A stretch of DNA of 19,560 nucleotides from Burkholderiaceae bacterium (lineage in GTDB: Bacteria > Pseudomonadota > Gammaproteobacteria > Burkholderiales > Burkholderiaceae_C). Shown here piece by piece: positions 7,280-14,798 of the stretch. Location: positions 1 to 19,560 of the forward strand of contig JAISNB010000053.1 in the NCBI GenBank assembly GCA_031276435.1, given 5' to 3'. A program made the position numbers and the translations under genes. Each line of letters starts with the position of its first letter. The first letter of the stretch is position 1. The notes beneath the pieces were generated by a model. It was not told where the DNA came from. It did no database searches and worked only from the letters and a program-made list of their open reading frames with translations.

Positions 7280-9085
7280 TCAGAATGTGCGCACCTTGGG
7301 CGGTACGGTGTCGGCGGTGAGCGGTTTGACGCGCACGGGTTTGTAGCTCAGGGTGTTGCTGGCCGAATGCCAGAGGGTGTGTTTCATCCAGTTGGCGTCA
7401 TCGCGACCAAGCGGGGCGACGGGATCGTCGGCGGGTTTTTCATAGTCGACGACGGTATGGGCGCCACGGCATTCCTTGCGCGCGGCAGCCGATACCATGG
7501 TGGCCTGGGCGACTTCGATCAGGTTTTCGACTTCAAGCGCCTCAATGCGCGCGGTGTTGAATACCCTGGATGTGTCGGCCAGGCCGATGTGTTTGGCGCG
7601 TTCGCGCAGCGCGGCGATTTTTTTCACGCCTTCGTCCATGATGGCCTGGGTGCGGAATACGGCGGCATGCGTTTGCATGGTGGAGCGGATGTCGTTGGCG
7701 ACGGCTTGCGCGTATTCGCCCTCGCGCGCGTTTTCCAGTTTGTTGATGCGCTCAAGCGAGTGGTCAGCAGCGCCAGCGGGCAGCGGCTTGTGACTGGTGC
7801 GCTTGTGGAATTCGACAATGTGGTTGCCCGCCGCGCGGCCAAATACCAGCAAATCGAGCAGCGAGTTGGTGCCCAGGCGGTTGGCGCCGTGCACGCTCAC
7901 ACAGGAACATTCGCCCACGGCGTACAGGCCGTTGACGATTTTGTTGTCGTCGCCATCTTTCTGGATGACCACCTGGCCATGCAGGTTGGTGGGGATGCCG
8001 CCCATCTGGTAGTGGATGGTGGGCACCACGGGAATGGGTTCCTTGGTGATGTCGACGTTGGCGAAGTTGACGCCGATTTCGTACACCGAGGGCAGGCGTT
8101 TGTGGATGGTTTCGGCCCCCAGGTGGTCGAGCTTCATCAGCACGTAGTCCTTGTTGGGGCCGCAGCCGCGGCCTTCCTTGATTTCCTGATCCATGGAGCG
8201 CGAGACAAAATCGCGTGGCGCCAGGTCTTTGAGCGTGGGCGCGTAGCGTTCCATGAAACGCTCGCCCTCGCTGTTGATGAGGATGGCGCCTTCGCCCCGA
8301 CAGCCTTCGGTGAGCAGCACGCCCGCGCCAGCCACGCCGGTGGGGTGGAATTGCCAGAATTCCATGTCTTGCAGCGGCACGCCCGCGCGCGCGGCCATGC
8401 CCAGGCCGTCGCCGGTGTTGATGAAGGCGTTGGTGGACGCGGCAAAAATGCGTCCCGCCCCGCCCGTGGCCAGCAGCACGGTCTTGGCGTGCAGCACGTA
8501 GAAGTCGCCGGTTTCCATTTCGATGGCGGTAACGCCCACCACGTCGCCATCGGCGTCGCGAATCAGATCGAGCGCCATCCATTCCACGAAAAAGGTGGTG
8601 CGGGCCTTGACGTTTTGCTGGTACAGCGTGTGCAGCATGGCGTGGCCCGTGCGGTCAGCCGCGGCGCAGGCGCGCTGGACGGGCTTTTCGCCATAGTTGG
8701 CGGTGTGGCCGCCAAAGGGGCGCTGGTAGATGGTGCCGTCGGCGTTGCGGTCGAACGGCATGCCCATGTGCTCCAGGTCGTAGACGACGTTGGGCGCTTC
8801 GCGGCACATGAATTCGATGGCGTCCTGATCGCCCAGCCAGTCGCTGCCCTTGATGGTGTCGTAGAAGTGGTAGTGCCAGTTGTCCTCGTTCATGTTGCCC
8901 AGCGACGCGCCCACGCCGCCTTGCGCGGCCACGGTGTGCGAGCGCGTGGGAAACACCTTGGACAGCACGGCCACGTTCAGGCCCGCGCGGGCCAGTTGCA
9001 GGGAAGCGCGCATGCCGGAGCCGCCCGCGCCCACGATGACGACATCAAATTTGCGGGTCGTGACGTTCTCTCTGATATAGCTCAT
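7280..9085 (-). CDS. sdhA: Succinate dehydrogenase flavoprotein subunit
   Basis: Oxidises succinate to fumarate and carries covalent FAD. The 601-residue product begins MSYIRENVTTRKFD. It has the dinucleotide-binding GAGGSG (residues 19-24), the FAD-linking His50 in RSHTVAAQGG, the catalytic-site His247 in FWQFHPTG and Arg296 in FVSRSM, and HYQMGG further on. I place the start at 9085 because family members begin MSY; an in-frame start at 9142 would add 19 unrelated residues. No strong ribosome binding site is seen, and 72 bases separate it from sdhD. SdhE, encoded downstream, would supply the flavinylation function. Confidence 0.98.
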   Translation of the reverse strand: MSYIRENVTTRKFDVVIVGAGGSGMRASLQLARAGLNVAVLSKVFPTRSHTVAAQGGVGASLGNMNEDNWHYHFYDTIKGSDWLGDQDAIEFMCREAPNVVYDLEHMGMPFDRNADGTIYQRPFGGHTANYGEKPVQRACAAADRTGHAMLHTLYQQNVKARTTFFVEWMALDLIRDADGDVVGVTAIEMETGDFYVLHAKTVLLATGGAGRIFAASTNAFINTGDGLGMAARAGVPLQDMEFWQFHPTGVAGAGVLLTEGCRGEGAILINSEGERFMERYAPTLKDLAPRDFVSRSMDQEIKEGRGCGPNKDYVLMKLDHLGAETIHKRLPSVYEIGVNFANVDITKEPIPVVPTIHYQMGGIPTNLHGQVVIQKDGDDNKIVNGLYAVGECSCVSVHGANRLGTNSLLDLLVFGRAAGNHIVEFHKRTSHKPLPAGAADHSLERINKLENAREGEYAQAVANDIRSTMQTHAAVFRTQAIMDEGVKKIAALRERAKHIGLADTSRVFNTARIEALEVENLIEVAQATMVSAAARKECRGAHTVVDYEKPADDPVAPLGRDDANWMKHTLWHSASNTLSYKPVRVKPLTADTVPPKVRTF

Positions 9086-9157
9086 GATGTTTTGTGTATG
9101 GATTTTTGTTGGGAGTGCGGATGCAAGGAAGAGGGGGCACAAAGCGGGTGCGGCGGC

Positions 9158-9523
9158 CTACAGGCGCCACAAGACCTGGATGGCCCAGCCCGCGCAGCCG
9201 ATGAGCCAGACGATGCTCGCAACATGCAGCGCCAGGCGCAGCCCGACGGGTTTGACGTAGTCCATCCAGATGTCGCGCACACCAATCCAGGCATGCCAGG
9301 CAATGGCGACGATCATTGCGAAAGTCAGTGTTTTCATCCACTGCGCGGAAAAGATGGACGCCCAGCGCGTGTAGTCCAGCGGGCCTGTGCCAAGCAGCAC
9401 TTGCGCGAGAACAACCAGCGTGAACAGCGCCATGAGAATGGCGCTGGCGCGCTGCACCAGCCAGTCGCGCAAACCGTAGTGCGCGCCGACCACCGTGCGT
9501 TTGGAACCGTAATTGACAGCCAT
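9158..9523 (-). CDS. sdhD: Succinate dehydrogenase membrane anchor subunit D
   Basis: A 121-residue inner-membrane protein with three hydrophobic helices at about residues 27-45, 63-82 and 96-118. The motif HAWIGVRDIWMDYVKP (77-92) is diagnostic of SdhD: His77 corresponds to the haem b ligand and Asp88/Tyr89 to the quinone-site pair. It anchors SdhAB to the membrane together with SdhC. It starts 36 bases after sdhC. Confidence 0.96.
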   Translation of the reverse strand: MAVNYGSKRTVVGAHYGLRDWLVQRASAILMALFTLVVLAQVLLGTGPLDYTRWASIFSAQWMKTLTFAMIVAIAWHAWIGVRDIWMDYVKPVGLRLALHVASIVWLIGCAGWAIQVLWRL

Positions 9524-9559
9524 GGGTATGAGTCTCCTTGAATATTCGGGTTGCGGGTC

Positions 9560-9991
9560 TTACCAGAGGCCAAACAGCCTGGTCCCGAGAAGCAGTGTCA
9601 GCAGCAGGCTGACGGCCAGTGTGGCCAGCGCCGAGCTTTTGCCAAACTCCTTGCTGGCCGTGTGCGTGGCGTCCATGTACAGGTGGCGGATGCCCGCGCA
9701 CAGGTGGTGCAGGTAGGCCCAGATGAGCGCCAGGCAGACCAGTTTGACGAGCACGCCGGGAATGATCCAGATGCCAGCGGTAAAGGCCGCTGTGAACTGG
9801 TCGTAGGAAAGTTCGGATGTGAGCGATTTGTCCAGCAGCCAGACCAGAAATGGCAGCAGGACAAAAAGCAGCGCGCCACTGACGCGGTGCAGTATGGACA
9901 CCCAGGCGGCGGGCGCCATGCGGTAGGTTGGCAGATCGGCCAGCGCGTTGATGTTGCGAAATTCGGGGCGTTTTTGGGCGGCTTCGCTCAT
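9560..9991 (-). CDS. sdhC: Succinate dehydrogenase cytochrome b556 subunit
   Basis: A 143-residue inner-membrane anchor. The N-terminal RPEFRNINAL replaces the common RP-SPHL version but keeps the family layout. The quinone-site Ser32 and Arg36 lie in SILHRVSG, and the haem ligand is His95 or His96 in HHLCAGIRHL. Three membrane segments lie at about 38-54, 73-95 and 118-141. It is the first structural gene of the sdh operon, with 163 bases between it and the upstream GntR gene on the same strand. That gap contains a good -10-like TAGAAT (minus strand, about 10065-10070), but no matching -35 was found. It could be transcribed from there or by read-through from the regulator. Confidence 0.95.
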   Translation of the reverse strand: MSEAAQKRPEFRNINALADLPTYRMAPAAWVSILHRVSGALLFVLLPFLVWLLDKSLTSELSYDQFTAAFTAGIWIIPGVLVKLVCLALIWAYLHHLCAGIRHLYMDATHTASKEFGKSSALATLAVSLLLTLLLGTRLFGLW

Positions 9992-10154
9992 GGGGACTAA
10001 CTCTTTCGTGGAAGGTCTCTCGGGTGACGTGTGACGTCGTTGTTGTCGGCGCTACTGGCCGGATTCTATTGCAAGGCATCGGCCCGGGTTGGCGCGGCGC
10101 GCGCGTGCGGCCATAAGAGCCAATGCGTCGTCGCAGCCGCTGCTTGCGCAGGAA

Positions 10155-10961
10155 TCAACCCAGATGGTTGCGGTAGTGGTGTGCGTCTGTGCGGTAAAGC
10201 CCGCGGCGGTACTCCATGGGAATGTCGTTGTAGGTGTAGGCCACGCGCTCGACACTGAGCAGCGGCGTGGCGGTGTCAACTGCCAGCAGCGCGGCCTGCG
10301 CGGCGTCGGGCAAAACGGCGCGCAATTTTTCTTCGGCGCGCACCATGCGCACGCCAAACTCGGATTCAAACAGGGCGTACATCGGGCCGTGGTAGTCGCT
10401 CAGGCGCTCGGCCGTCAGGCCCTTGAAGGGCGTGCCGGGCAGCCACAGGTCTTCCAGGATGGTGGGCACGTTTTCAAAGCGCAGCACGCGGCGCGCTTGC
10501 AGCACCATCTCGCCGGTGTGCAGATGCAGGGCGCGGGCCACCTCGGCGCTGGCGCGCAAACGCCTGCATTCAACAATCTTGCGCTGCGCCGGGCCTTCGC
10601 CCTGCGGGGTGTGCGCATCGGGCACCAGGCGCAAGAAGCGGTATTGCACGTGCTGCTCGGAATGCGTGGCGACAAAAGTGCCGCGCCCCTGCCTGCGCAC
10701 CAGCAGATTGCCAGCGGCCAGATCGTCGATGGCCTTGCGCACCGTGCCCTGGCTGACGCGGTAGCGCGCGGCCAGTTCCATCTCGCTGGGAATGGCCTCG
10801 CCCGGCTTCCACTCGGCCTGTTGCAGGCTTTGCAGCAGCAGCGCCTTGATTTGCTGGTAAAGCGGGCTGAACGCGGGCGCGCCGCCCGCTGCCGTTTCGG
10901 CGGGAGAGTCGCTGGCGCCGCTGCCGGAGGCCGGCTCGGTTGAAAGGTTTTCGGTGTTCAT
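10155..10961 (-). CDS. GntR-family (HutC type) regulator
   Basis: A 268-residue protein with an N-terminal winged helix-turn-helix (about 31-98, with SPLYQQIKALLLQSLQ, IPSEMELAARYRVSQGTVRKA and RRQGRGTFVA) and a C-terminal UTRA ligand-binding domain (about 115-258), placing it in the HutC subfamily that senses small metabolites. The first 30 residues are a Ser/Ala/Thr-rich tail before the domain. The start at 10961 is preferred; a start at 11084 would run through the promoter region. It lies directly upstream of sdhC and divergent from mdh. By position it is the likely regulator of the sdh-gltA and mdh units and of itself. The ligand is unknown; a TCA intermediate is an inference. Confidence 0.93.
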   Translation of the reverse strand: MNTENLSTEPASGSGASDSPAETAAGGAPAFSPLYQQIKALLLQSLQQAEWKPGEAIPSEMELAARYRVSQGTVRKAIDDLAAGNLLVRRQGRGTFVATHSEQHVQYRFLRLVPDAHTPQGEGPAQRKIVECRRLRASAEVARALHLHTGEMVLQARRVLRFENVPTILEDLWLPGTPFKGLTAERLSDYHGPMYALFESEFGVRMVRAEEKLRAVLPDAAQAALLAVDTATPLLSVERVAYTYNDIPMEYRRGLYRTDAHHYRNHLG

Positions 10962-11054
10962 GCGACTGGCGGCTTCTGGCGGCAGGCAGTGTGTGCTGCG
11001 TGCGCTGCCAGAAAGCCGCGTCAATGATAGACGATGATCTGGGCCGAAATCATA

Positions 11055-11073
11055 TCTTATATAAAACATAAGA
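11055..11073. promoter_or_regulatory. Candidate operator dyad
   Basis: A perfect inverted repeat, TCTTAT-N7-ATAAGA, in the gap between gntR and mdh. It covers the -10 and part of the spacer of the minus-strand promoter and ends five bases before the plus-strand -35. A regulator bound here would block the GntR-sdh direction and could also affect mdh. The adjacent GntR/UTRA protein is the natural candidate, but binding is inferred. The half-site CATAAGAGC (11067-11075) recurs once at 10112-10120, upstream of sdhC. Confidence 0.55.
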
Positions 11074-11084
11074 GCAATTGCCAA
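11056..11084 (-). promoter_or_regulatory. Putative sigma70 promoter for gntR (and sdh)
   Basis: On the minus strand, TTGGCA (11084-11079), a 17-base spacer and TATAAG (11061-11056). Both hexamers are close to consensus and the spacing is ideal. The predicted transcript would begin near 11049, about 88 bases before the gntR start. Confidence 0.6.
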
Positions 11085-11106
11085 ACGCCGCGTTCACGGA
11101 TACACT
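11078..11106 (+). promoter_or_regulatory. Putative sigma70 promoter for mdh
   Basis: TTGCCA (11078-11083), a 17-base spacer and TACACT (11101-11106). It shares nearly its whole -35 with the minus-strand promoter, so the two polymerase sites are back to back and mutually exclusive. The mdh leader would be about 150 bases, with a small CGGCC-ACA-GGCCG hairpin at 11190-11202. Confidence 0.55.
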
Positions 11107-11264
11107 TGCAGGCTCTGAACCGGATTTTTCCGGTGCGCGCGCGTCGTGCCGCTGGCAGTACAAGGCGGCGCGGGCAAGTTTGCCTGGCTCGGCCACAGGC
11201 CGGGCGGCACTTGCGCACACCGGGTGGTCAGTTACCCTTTTGCAGCCCTTTTTTGGAGAATTTG

Positions 11265-12251
11265 ATGAGCAAGAAGCCCGTTCGTGTCGCCGTAACCGGA
11301 GCCGCTGGCCAGATTGGATACGCGCTGTTGTTTCGCATTGCCTCTGGCGAGATGCTGGGCAAGGATCAGCCGGTGATTTTGCAGTTGCTGGAAATTGCGG
11401 ATGAGAAAGCGCAAAAGGCGCTCAAGGGCGTGATGATGGAGCTGGAAGACTGCGCTTTCCCGCTGCTGGCGGGCATGCAGGCGCACAGCGATGCGGTGGG
11501 CGCCTTCAAGGACGCCGATTACGCGCTGCTCGTGGGCGCGCGTCCGCGCGGCCCCGGCATGGAGCGCGCCGATCTGCTGGCCGCCAACGCGCAAATCTTC
11601 ACCGCGCAGGGCAAGGCGCTCAACGCCGTGGCCAGCCGCAACGTCAAGGTGCTGGTGGTGGGCAATCCGGCCAACACCAACGCCTACATCGCCATGAAAT
11701 CGGCCCCCGATCTGCCCGCCAAAAACTTCACGGCCATGCTGCGCCTGGATCACAACCGCGCGCTCAGCCAGATTGCCGCCAAAACTGGCAAGCCCGTGGC
11801 ATCCATCAAGAAACTGTGCGTCTGGGGCAACCACTCGCCCACCATGTACGCCGACTACCGCTTTGCCACCATCGACGGCCAATCGGTCAGGGACACCATC
11901 AACGACCAGAACTGGAACGAAAACGTGTTCCTGCCCACGGTGGGCAAGCGCGGCGCGGCCATCATCGATGCGCGCGGCCTGTCTTCGGCGGCATCGGCTG
12001 CCAACGCCGCCATCGATCACATGCGCGACTGGGCCTTGGGCACCGGGGGCGAATGGGTCACCATGGGCATTGCCTCGCAAGGCTGGTACGGCATTCCCAA
12101 AGAGGTGGTGTTCGGCTTTCCTGTGATCTGTGAAAACGGCGAATACAAAGTGATCGAGGGTCTGGAGATCGACGCCTTCAGCCAGAAATGCATCGACAAG
12201 ACGCTGGCCGAACTGGAAGGCGAAAAAGACGGCGTCAAGCACCTGCTCTGA
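11265..12251 (+). CDS. mdh: Malate dehydrogenase (NAD)
   Basis: Converts malate to oxaloacetate in the cytoplasm, feeding citrate synthase. The 328-residue product matches the betaproteobacterial Mdh length. It has the NAD-binding GAAGQIG (residues 12-18), the mobile substrate loop GARPRGPGMERADLL (91-105), VVGNPANTNA, LDHNR with Asp162, and the catalytic His190 in WGNHSPTMYAD. The start at 11265 is fixed by a GGAGA site 7 bases upstream and the usual MSKKPVRVAVTGAAG. The frame is open further upstream but that part is unlike Mdh. It is divergent from the GntR-sdh unit and heads the plus-strand series ending in acnB. Confidence 0.98.
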   Translation: MSKKPVRVAVTGAAGQIGYALLFRIASGEMLGKDQPVILQLLEIADEKAQKALKGVMMELEDCAFPLLAGMQAHSDAVGAFKDADYALLVGARPRGPGMERADLLAANAQIFTAQGKALNAVASRNVKVLVVGNPANTNAYIAMKSAPDLPAKNFTAMLRLDHNRALSQIAAKTGKPVASIKKLCVWGNHSPTMYADYRFATIDGQSVRDTINDQNWNENVFLPTVGKRGAAIIDARGLSSAASAANAAIDHMRDWALGTGGEWVTMGIASQGWYGIPKEVVFGFPVICENGEYKVIEGLEIDAFSQKCIDKTLAELEGEKDGVKHLL

Positions 12252-12290
12252 ACCGCGCAAGGCAGTCAAACACCGGAAAAGGAGTCGAGT

Positions 12291-12698
12291 GTGTCAAAAA
12301 ATATCGATGTTGTGAGTTCGTACTTCAAGGCTTTGGCTGGTGGCGATCACGTGGCGACTGCCGCGGCCTTCGTCGATGATGTCGTTTGGCACCAACCAGG
12401 ACACAGCAAGTTGTCTGGCACTTTCACCGGCAAAGGGGCGGTTTTCGCACACCTTGGCGATTTCGGAAAACTCAGCGGCGGAACCTTCGCAATCGACAAC
12501 ATTTCCTATGTCACGGACAACGGCGATCTGGTGGTCGCCGCGACCCATTTCAAAGCGGAAGCTCGTGGCAAATCGCTGTCGATGCAAGGCATTGATCTGT
12601 TTCGCATCAAGGATGGAAAAATTGCCGAGGTCTGGCTGTTTTCCGAAAACCAGAGCGAGGAAGATGCGTTCTGGAATGAGCTGTCAGGGAACGCCTGA
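12291..12698 (+). CDS. NTF2-like (SnoaL-type) protein 1
   Basis: A 135-residue protein starting at GTG (12291), supported by AAAAGGAG six bases upstream and only 39 bases after mdh. The sequence suits a single alpha+beta cone of the NTF2-like/SnoaL superfamily: an N-terminal helix (VVSSYFKALAGGD), VVWHQPG, GTFTGKGAVFAHLG, and a last strand GIDLFRIKDGKIAEVWLF. These folds serve as small-molecule isomerases, hydrolases or ligand binders, so the fold alone does not give the reaction. G+C is about 52% in two 60-base lines counted by hand, clearly below the flanking genes, which suggests acquisition by transfer. It is not an obvious copy of the second NTF2-like protein. I do not remember this gene at this position in related genomes. 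Confidence 0.85.
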   Translation: MSKNIDVVSSYFKALAGGDHVATAAAFVDDVVWHQPGHSKLSGTFTGKGAVFAHLGDFGKLSGGTFAIDNISYVTDNGDLVVAATHFKAEARGKSLSMQGIDLFRIKDGKIAEVWLFSENQSEEDAFWNELSGNA

Positions 12699-12746
12699 GG
12701 CTTGTTTCGATACGCCGAACTTCTGAGCACACAAGGCAGCGCGCGC

Positions 12747-13736
12747 ATGACACGGCAGCACCCGCGTGAGGTACTTCTGGGCGCCCAGGCCGCCGCCGGG
12801 CTGCTGCCCGTGTGCGACCATTACAGCGGCTCGGAAGCGCGCATGCGCAAGAGCTTGCAGTTGCAGCGCGAGATGACCGAGGAATTCGGCACTTGCGTGT
12901 TCGACTGCACGCTCGACTGCGAGGACGGTGCCGCGGCTGCCGCTGGCGGCGAGGCCGAGCACGCGCTGCTCATCACCGAGTTGGCGCTGTCGGCTGCCGA
13001 TGGCGCGCGCGTGGGCGTGCGCGTGCATCCGGTCAGCCATTCAGCATTTGAAAACGACGTGACCACCATCGCGCGCAACGCCGGGCAGCGCCTGGCCTAC
13101 CTCATGATTCCCAAGGTGGAATCGGTCGAGGACGTGGTGCGCGCCGAAGCGGCGCTGCTTTCGGTCTACCCCCGGGGCCTGCCGCTGCATGTGCTCATTG
13201 AATCGCCCGCCGCGGTGCGGCACGCCTTTGACATCGCGGCCCATCCGCGCGTGCAGTCGCTGAGCTTTGGCTTGATGGATTTCGTGTCGGCCCACGCGGG
13301 CGCCATTCCCGCCGAGGGCATGGGTGCGGAAGGCCAGTTCACGCACCCGCTGGTGGTGCGCGCCAAGCTTGAGATTGCTTCCGCCGCGCACGCATACGGC
13401 AAAGTGCCCTCGCATTCGGTGGTCACCGAGTTCAGCGACGCGCAGGCCGTGCGCCAGGCGGCCCGGCGCGCGGCGCGGCAGTTGGGCTACACGCGCATGT
13501 GGAGCATTCACCCCAACCAGATCCGGCCCATTGTGCAAGCGTTTGCGCCCGATGAGCGGTTGCTGGAACAGGCAGCCAGCATTTTGTTGCAAGCCGAGCA
13601 AGCCAGTTGGGCGCCCATTGCCTGCAAGGGCGTTCTGCACGATCGCGCCAGTTACCGCTATTTCTGGCAGGTGCTGGAGCGTGCCCGCGCTACCGGCTGC
13701 GCGCTGCCCGCCGAAGTGCCGGGGCGCTGGTTCTGA
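12747..13736 (+). CDS. HpcH/HpaI aldolase / citrate lyase beta-like protein
   Basis: A 329-residue TIM-barrel protein of the HpcH/HpaI-CitE superfamily, which makes or cleaves C-C bonds in acyl-CoA or oxo-acid substrates using a divalent metal. Visible landmarks are LDCEDG (residues 56-61), RVHPV (92-96), IPKVES (121-126), LIES with Glu152, FGLMDF with Asp178, and a late SIHPNQIRPI (254-263). No citrate lyase alpha or gamma gene is nearby, so classical citrate lyase is unlikely; a malyl-CoA or citramalyl-CoA lyase-like activity is one possibility. I start at 12747 (MTRQHPREVLLGAQ), where the conserved part begins; the frame is open to 12702. From memory, Comamonadaceae genomes keep this gene just after mdh and close to acnB, suggesting a conserved TCA-linked role. 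Confidence 0.9.
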   Translation: MTRQHPREVLLGAQAAAGLLPVCDHYSGSEARMRKSLQLQREMTEEFGTCVFDCTLDCEDGAAAAAGGEAEHALLITELALSAADGARVGVRVHPVSHSAFENDVTTIARNAGQRLAYLMIPKVESVEDVVRAEAALLSVYPRGLPLHVLIESPAAVRHAFDIAAHPRVQSLSFGLMDFVSAHAGAIPAEGMGAEGQFTHPLVVRAKLEIASAAHAYGKVPSHSVVTEFSDAQAVRQAARRAARQLGYTRMWSIHPNQIRPIVQAFAPDERLLEQAASILLQAEQASWAPIACKGVLHDRASYRYFWQVLERARATGCALPAEVPGRWF

Positions 13737-13769
13737 AAACCCGGGACTTCCAAAAAAGGAGATAAAGAA

Positions 13770-14141
13770 ATGGCACATCTGGAGCAGTTTGTCAAGGATT
13801 ACATCGAAGCCTGGAGCACAACAAGTCCTGATGACAGAAGACAACTCATTGAAAAAGTGTATTCGGCTTCGGCGGATTTCTATGCGGATGAACCTGGCGA
13901 CGATGCAGTACACCATCACGGCTTGAAGGGGATTTTTGGCAATATTTCCCAGGTGAATGAGCGGCTCGTTGTCGGCGGCGGACTCGTCACGGAATGCACG
14001 GGGTTTTCAGAAAATCACGATGCGCTCAGAGTGACATGGCAAATGAAAGCGCCAGATGGCGATGTTGTTCTGAAAGGTATGAATTTTTTGCGGATTGATT
14101 CTTCCGGTAAAATCACGCGGGATTATATCTTCATCAATTGA
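13770..14141 (+). CDS. NTF2-like (SnoaL-type) protein 2
   Basis: A 123-residue protein with a strong AAGGAG site 7 bases before the ATG at 13770, and 33 bases after the lyase gene. Features fit the NTF2-like superfamily: an N-terminal helix (FVKDYIEAWSTTS), a short FYADEPG segment, HHHGLKGIFGNISQVNE, and paired strands with ALRVTWQMKAPDGDVVLKG and LRIDSSGKITRDYIFIN. Such proteins often form dimers around a ligand pocket, and no catalytic role can be assigned. Hand-counted G+C over 13801-14100 is about 49%, against 62-80% in nearby lines of the lyase gene, pointing to foreign origin. With the first NTF2-like gene it flanks the lyase, but the two proteins are not visibly close relatives. Confidence 0.85.
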   Translation: MAHLEQFVKDYIEAWSTTSPDDRRQLIEKVYSASADFYADEPGDDAVHHHGLKGIFGNISQVNERLVVGGGLVTECTGFSENHDALRVTWQMKAPDGDVVLKGMNFLRIDSSGKITRDYIFIN

Positions 14142-14192
14142 GTGCGCTTACCATCGCAACTGCTTTTGTTCAACCGCATGGCGTTTGTTCGT

Positions 14193-14792
14193 ATGAAACC
14201 CACCCAACCCATCGTGACGGCGGCCTGGTTTGCCTTTCTGGCGATCTGGCTGGCGTTGCCCGCGCGGGCGCAAACCGCGCCGCAGGCGGCCAGCGCCCAG
14301 AAAGCAGGCGTTGTTGCCAGCGGCAAGAAAACCACCGCTTCGGCGGCGGTCACCGCCCCCAGGCGCAAAAAATCTCCCGCCCGGCTGGTCAAGGCGGTCG
14401 AGGCGAACACCCCGGTGCAGTCGCTGGCCGAGCGGTTATCGGAGCAGGAGCTGGAAACCGCCCAGAAAATCCACATCGGCAAAATCCGTTGCGAACTGGG
14501 CAACGATTTGCAGATTTCCGCCGACGGCAAAAACCCCGGCTATTTCAACGTGGCCGTGGGCAAACGCCGTTTTTACATGCACCCCGTTGCCAGCCGCACG
14601 GGCGCCATCCGCATGGAAGATGGCCGCAGCGGCGCCATGTACCTGCAACTGGGCGACAAGTCCATGCTGATGGATCAAAAGCTGGGCCAGCGCCTGGCCG
14701 ACCAGTGCCAATCCCCCGCGCAGCAGGTCTTTGCCGAGCAGTTGAAGACCAACCCGCCGCCCAACCTGCTTGAGGATTTGCCCCACAAATAA
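14193..14792 (+). CDS. Secreted protein of unknown function
   Basis: A 199-residue protein with a Sec signal peptide, MKPTQPIVTAAWFAFLAIWL followed by ALPARA, and a probable cleavage site after residue 26. A linker rich in Ala, Lys and Thr follows to about residue 75, then a compact C-terminal domain (about 80-199). That domain has two cysteines, Cys100 (GKIRCELG) and Cys172 (ADQCQSP), which could form a disulfide in the periplasm. The start at 14193 best fits the signal peptide. Starts at 14178 (ATG) or 14142 (GTG, right after the preceding stop) are possible, and none has a good ribosome binding site. I recall similar proteins just upstream of acnB in Comamonadaceae but know no function. 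Confidence 0.8.
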   Translation: MKPTQPIVTAAWFAFLAIWLALPARAQTAPQAASAQKAGVVASGKKTTASAAVTAPRRKKSPARLVKAVEANTPVQSLAERLSEQELETAQKIHIGKIRCELGNDLQISADGKNPGYFNVAVGKRRFYMHPVASRTGAIRMEDGRSGAMYLQLGDKSMLMDQKLGQRLADQCQSPAQQVFAEQLKTNPPPNLLEDLPHK

Positions 14793-14798
14793 GCAAAA

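Noticed and set aside
7259..9541. A 760-codon open frame on the plus strand opposite sdhA and sdhD
   Set aside because: It is complementary to two well-supported genes and has Gly/Ala/Val/His-rich composition typical of shadows. The same applies to the long plus-strand frames opposite gltA (4571-6061) and the LysR gene.
11034..11264. Extended N-terminus of Mdh
   Set aside because: The frame is open, but the sequence includes the divergent promoter region and the family start with a good ribosome binding site is at 11265.
12291..14141. Toxin-antitoxin or defence module around the lyase
   Set aside because: Both small proteins look like NTF2-fold enzymes or binders. Neither has toxin, antitoxin or nuclease features, and they do not overlap as paired modules do.
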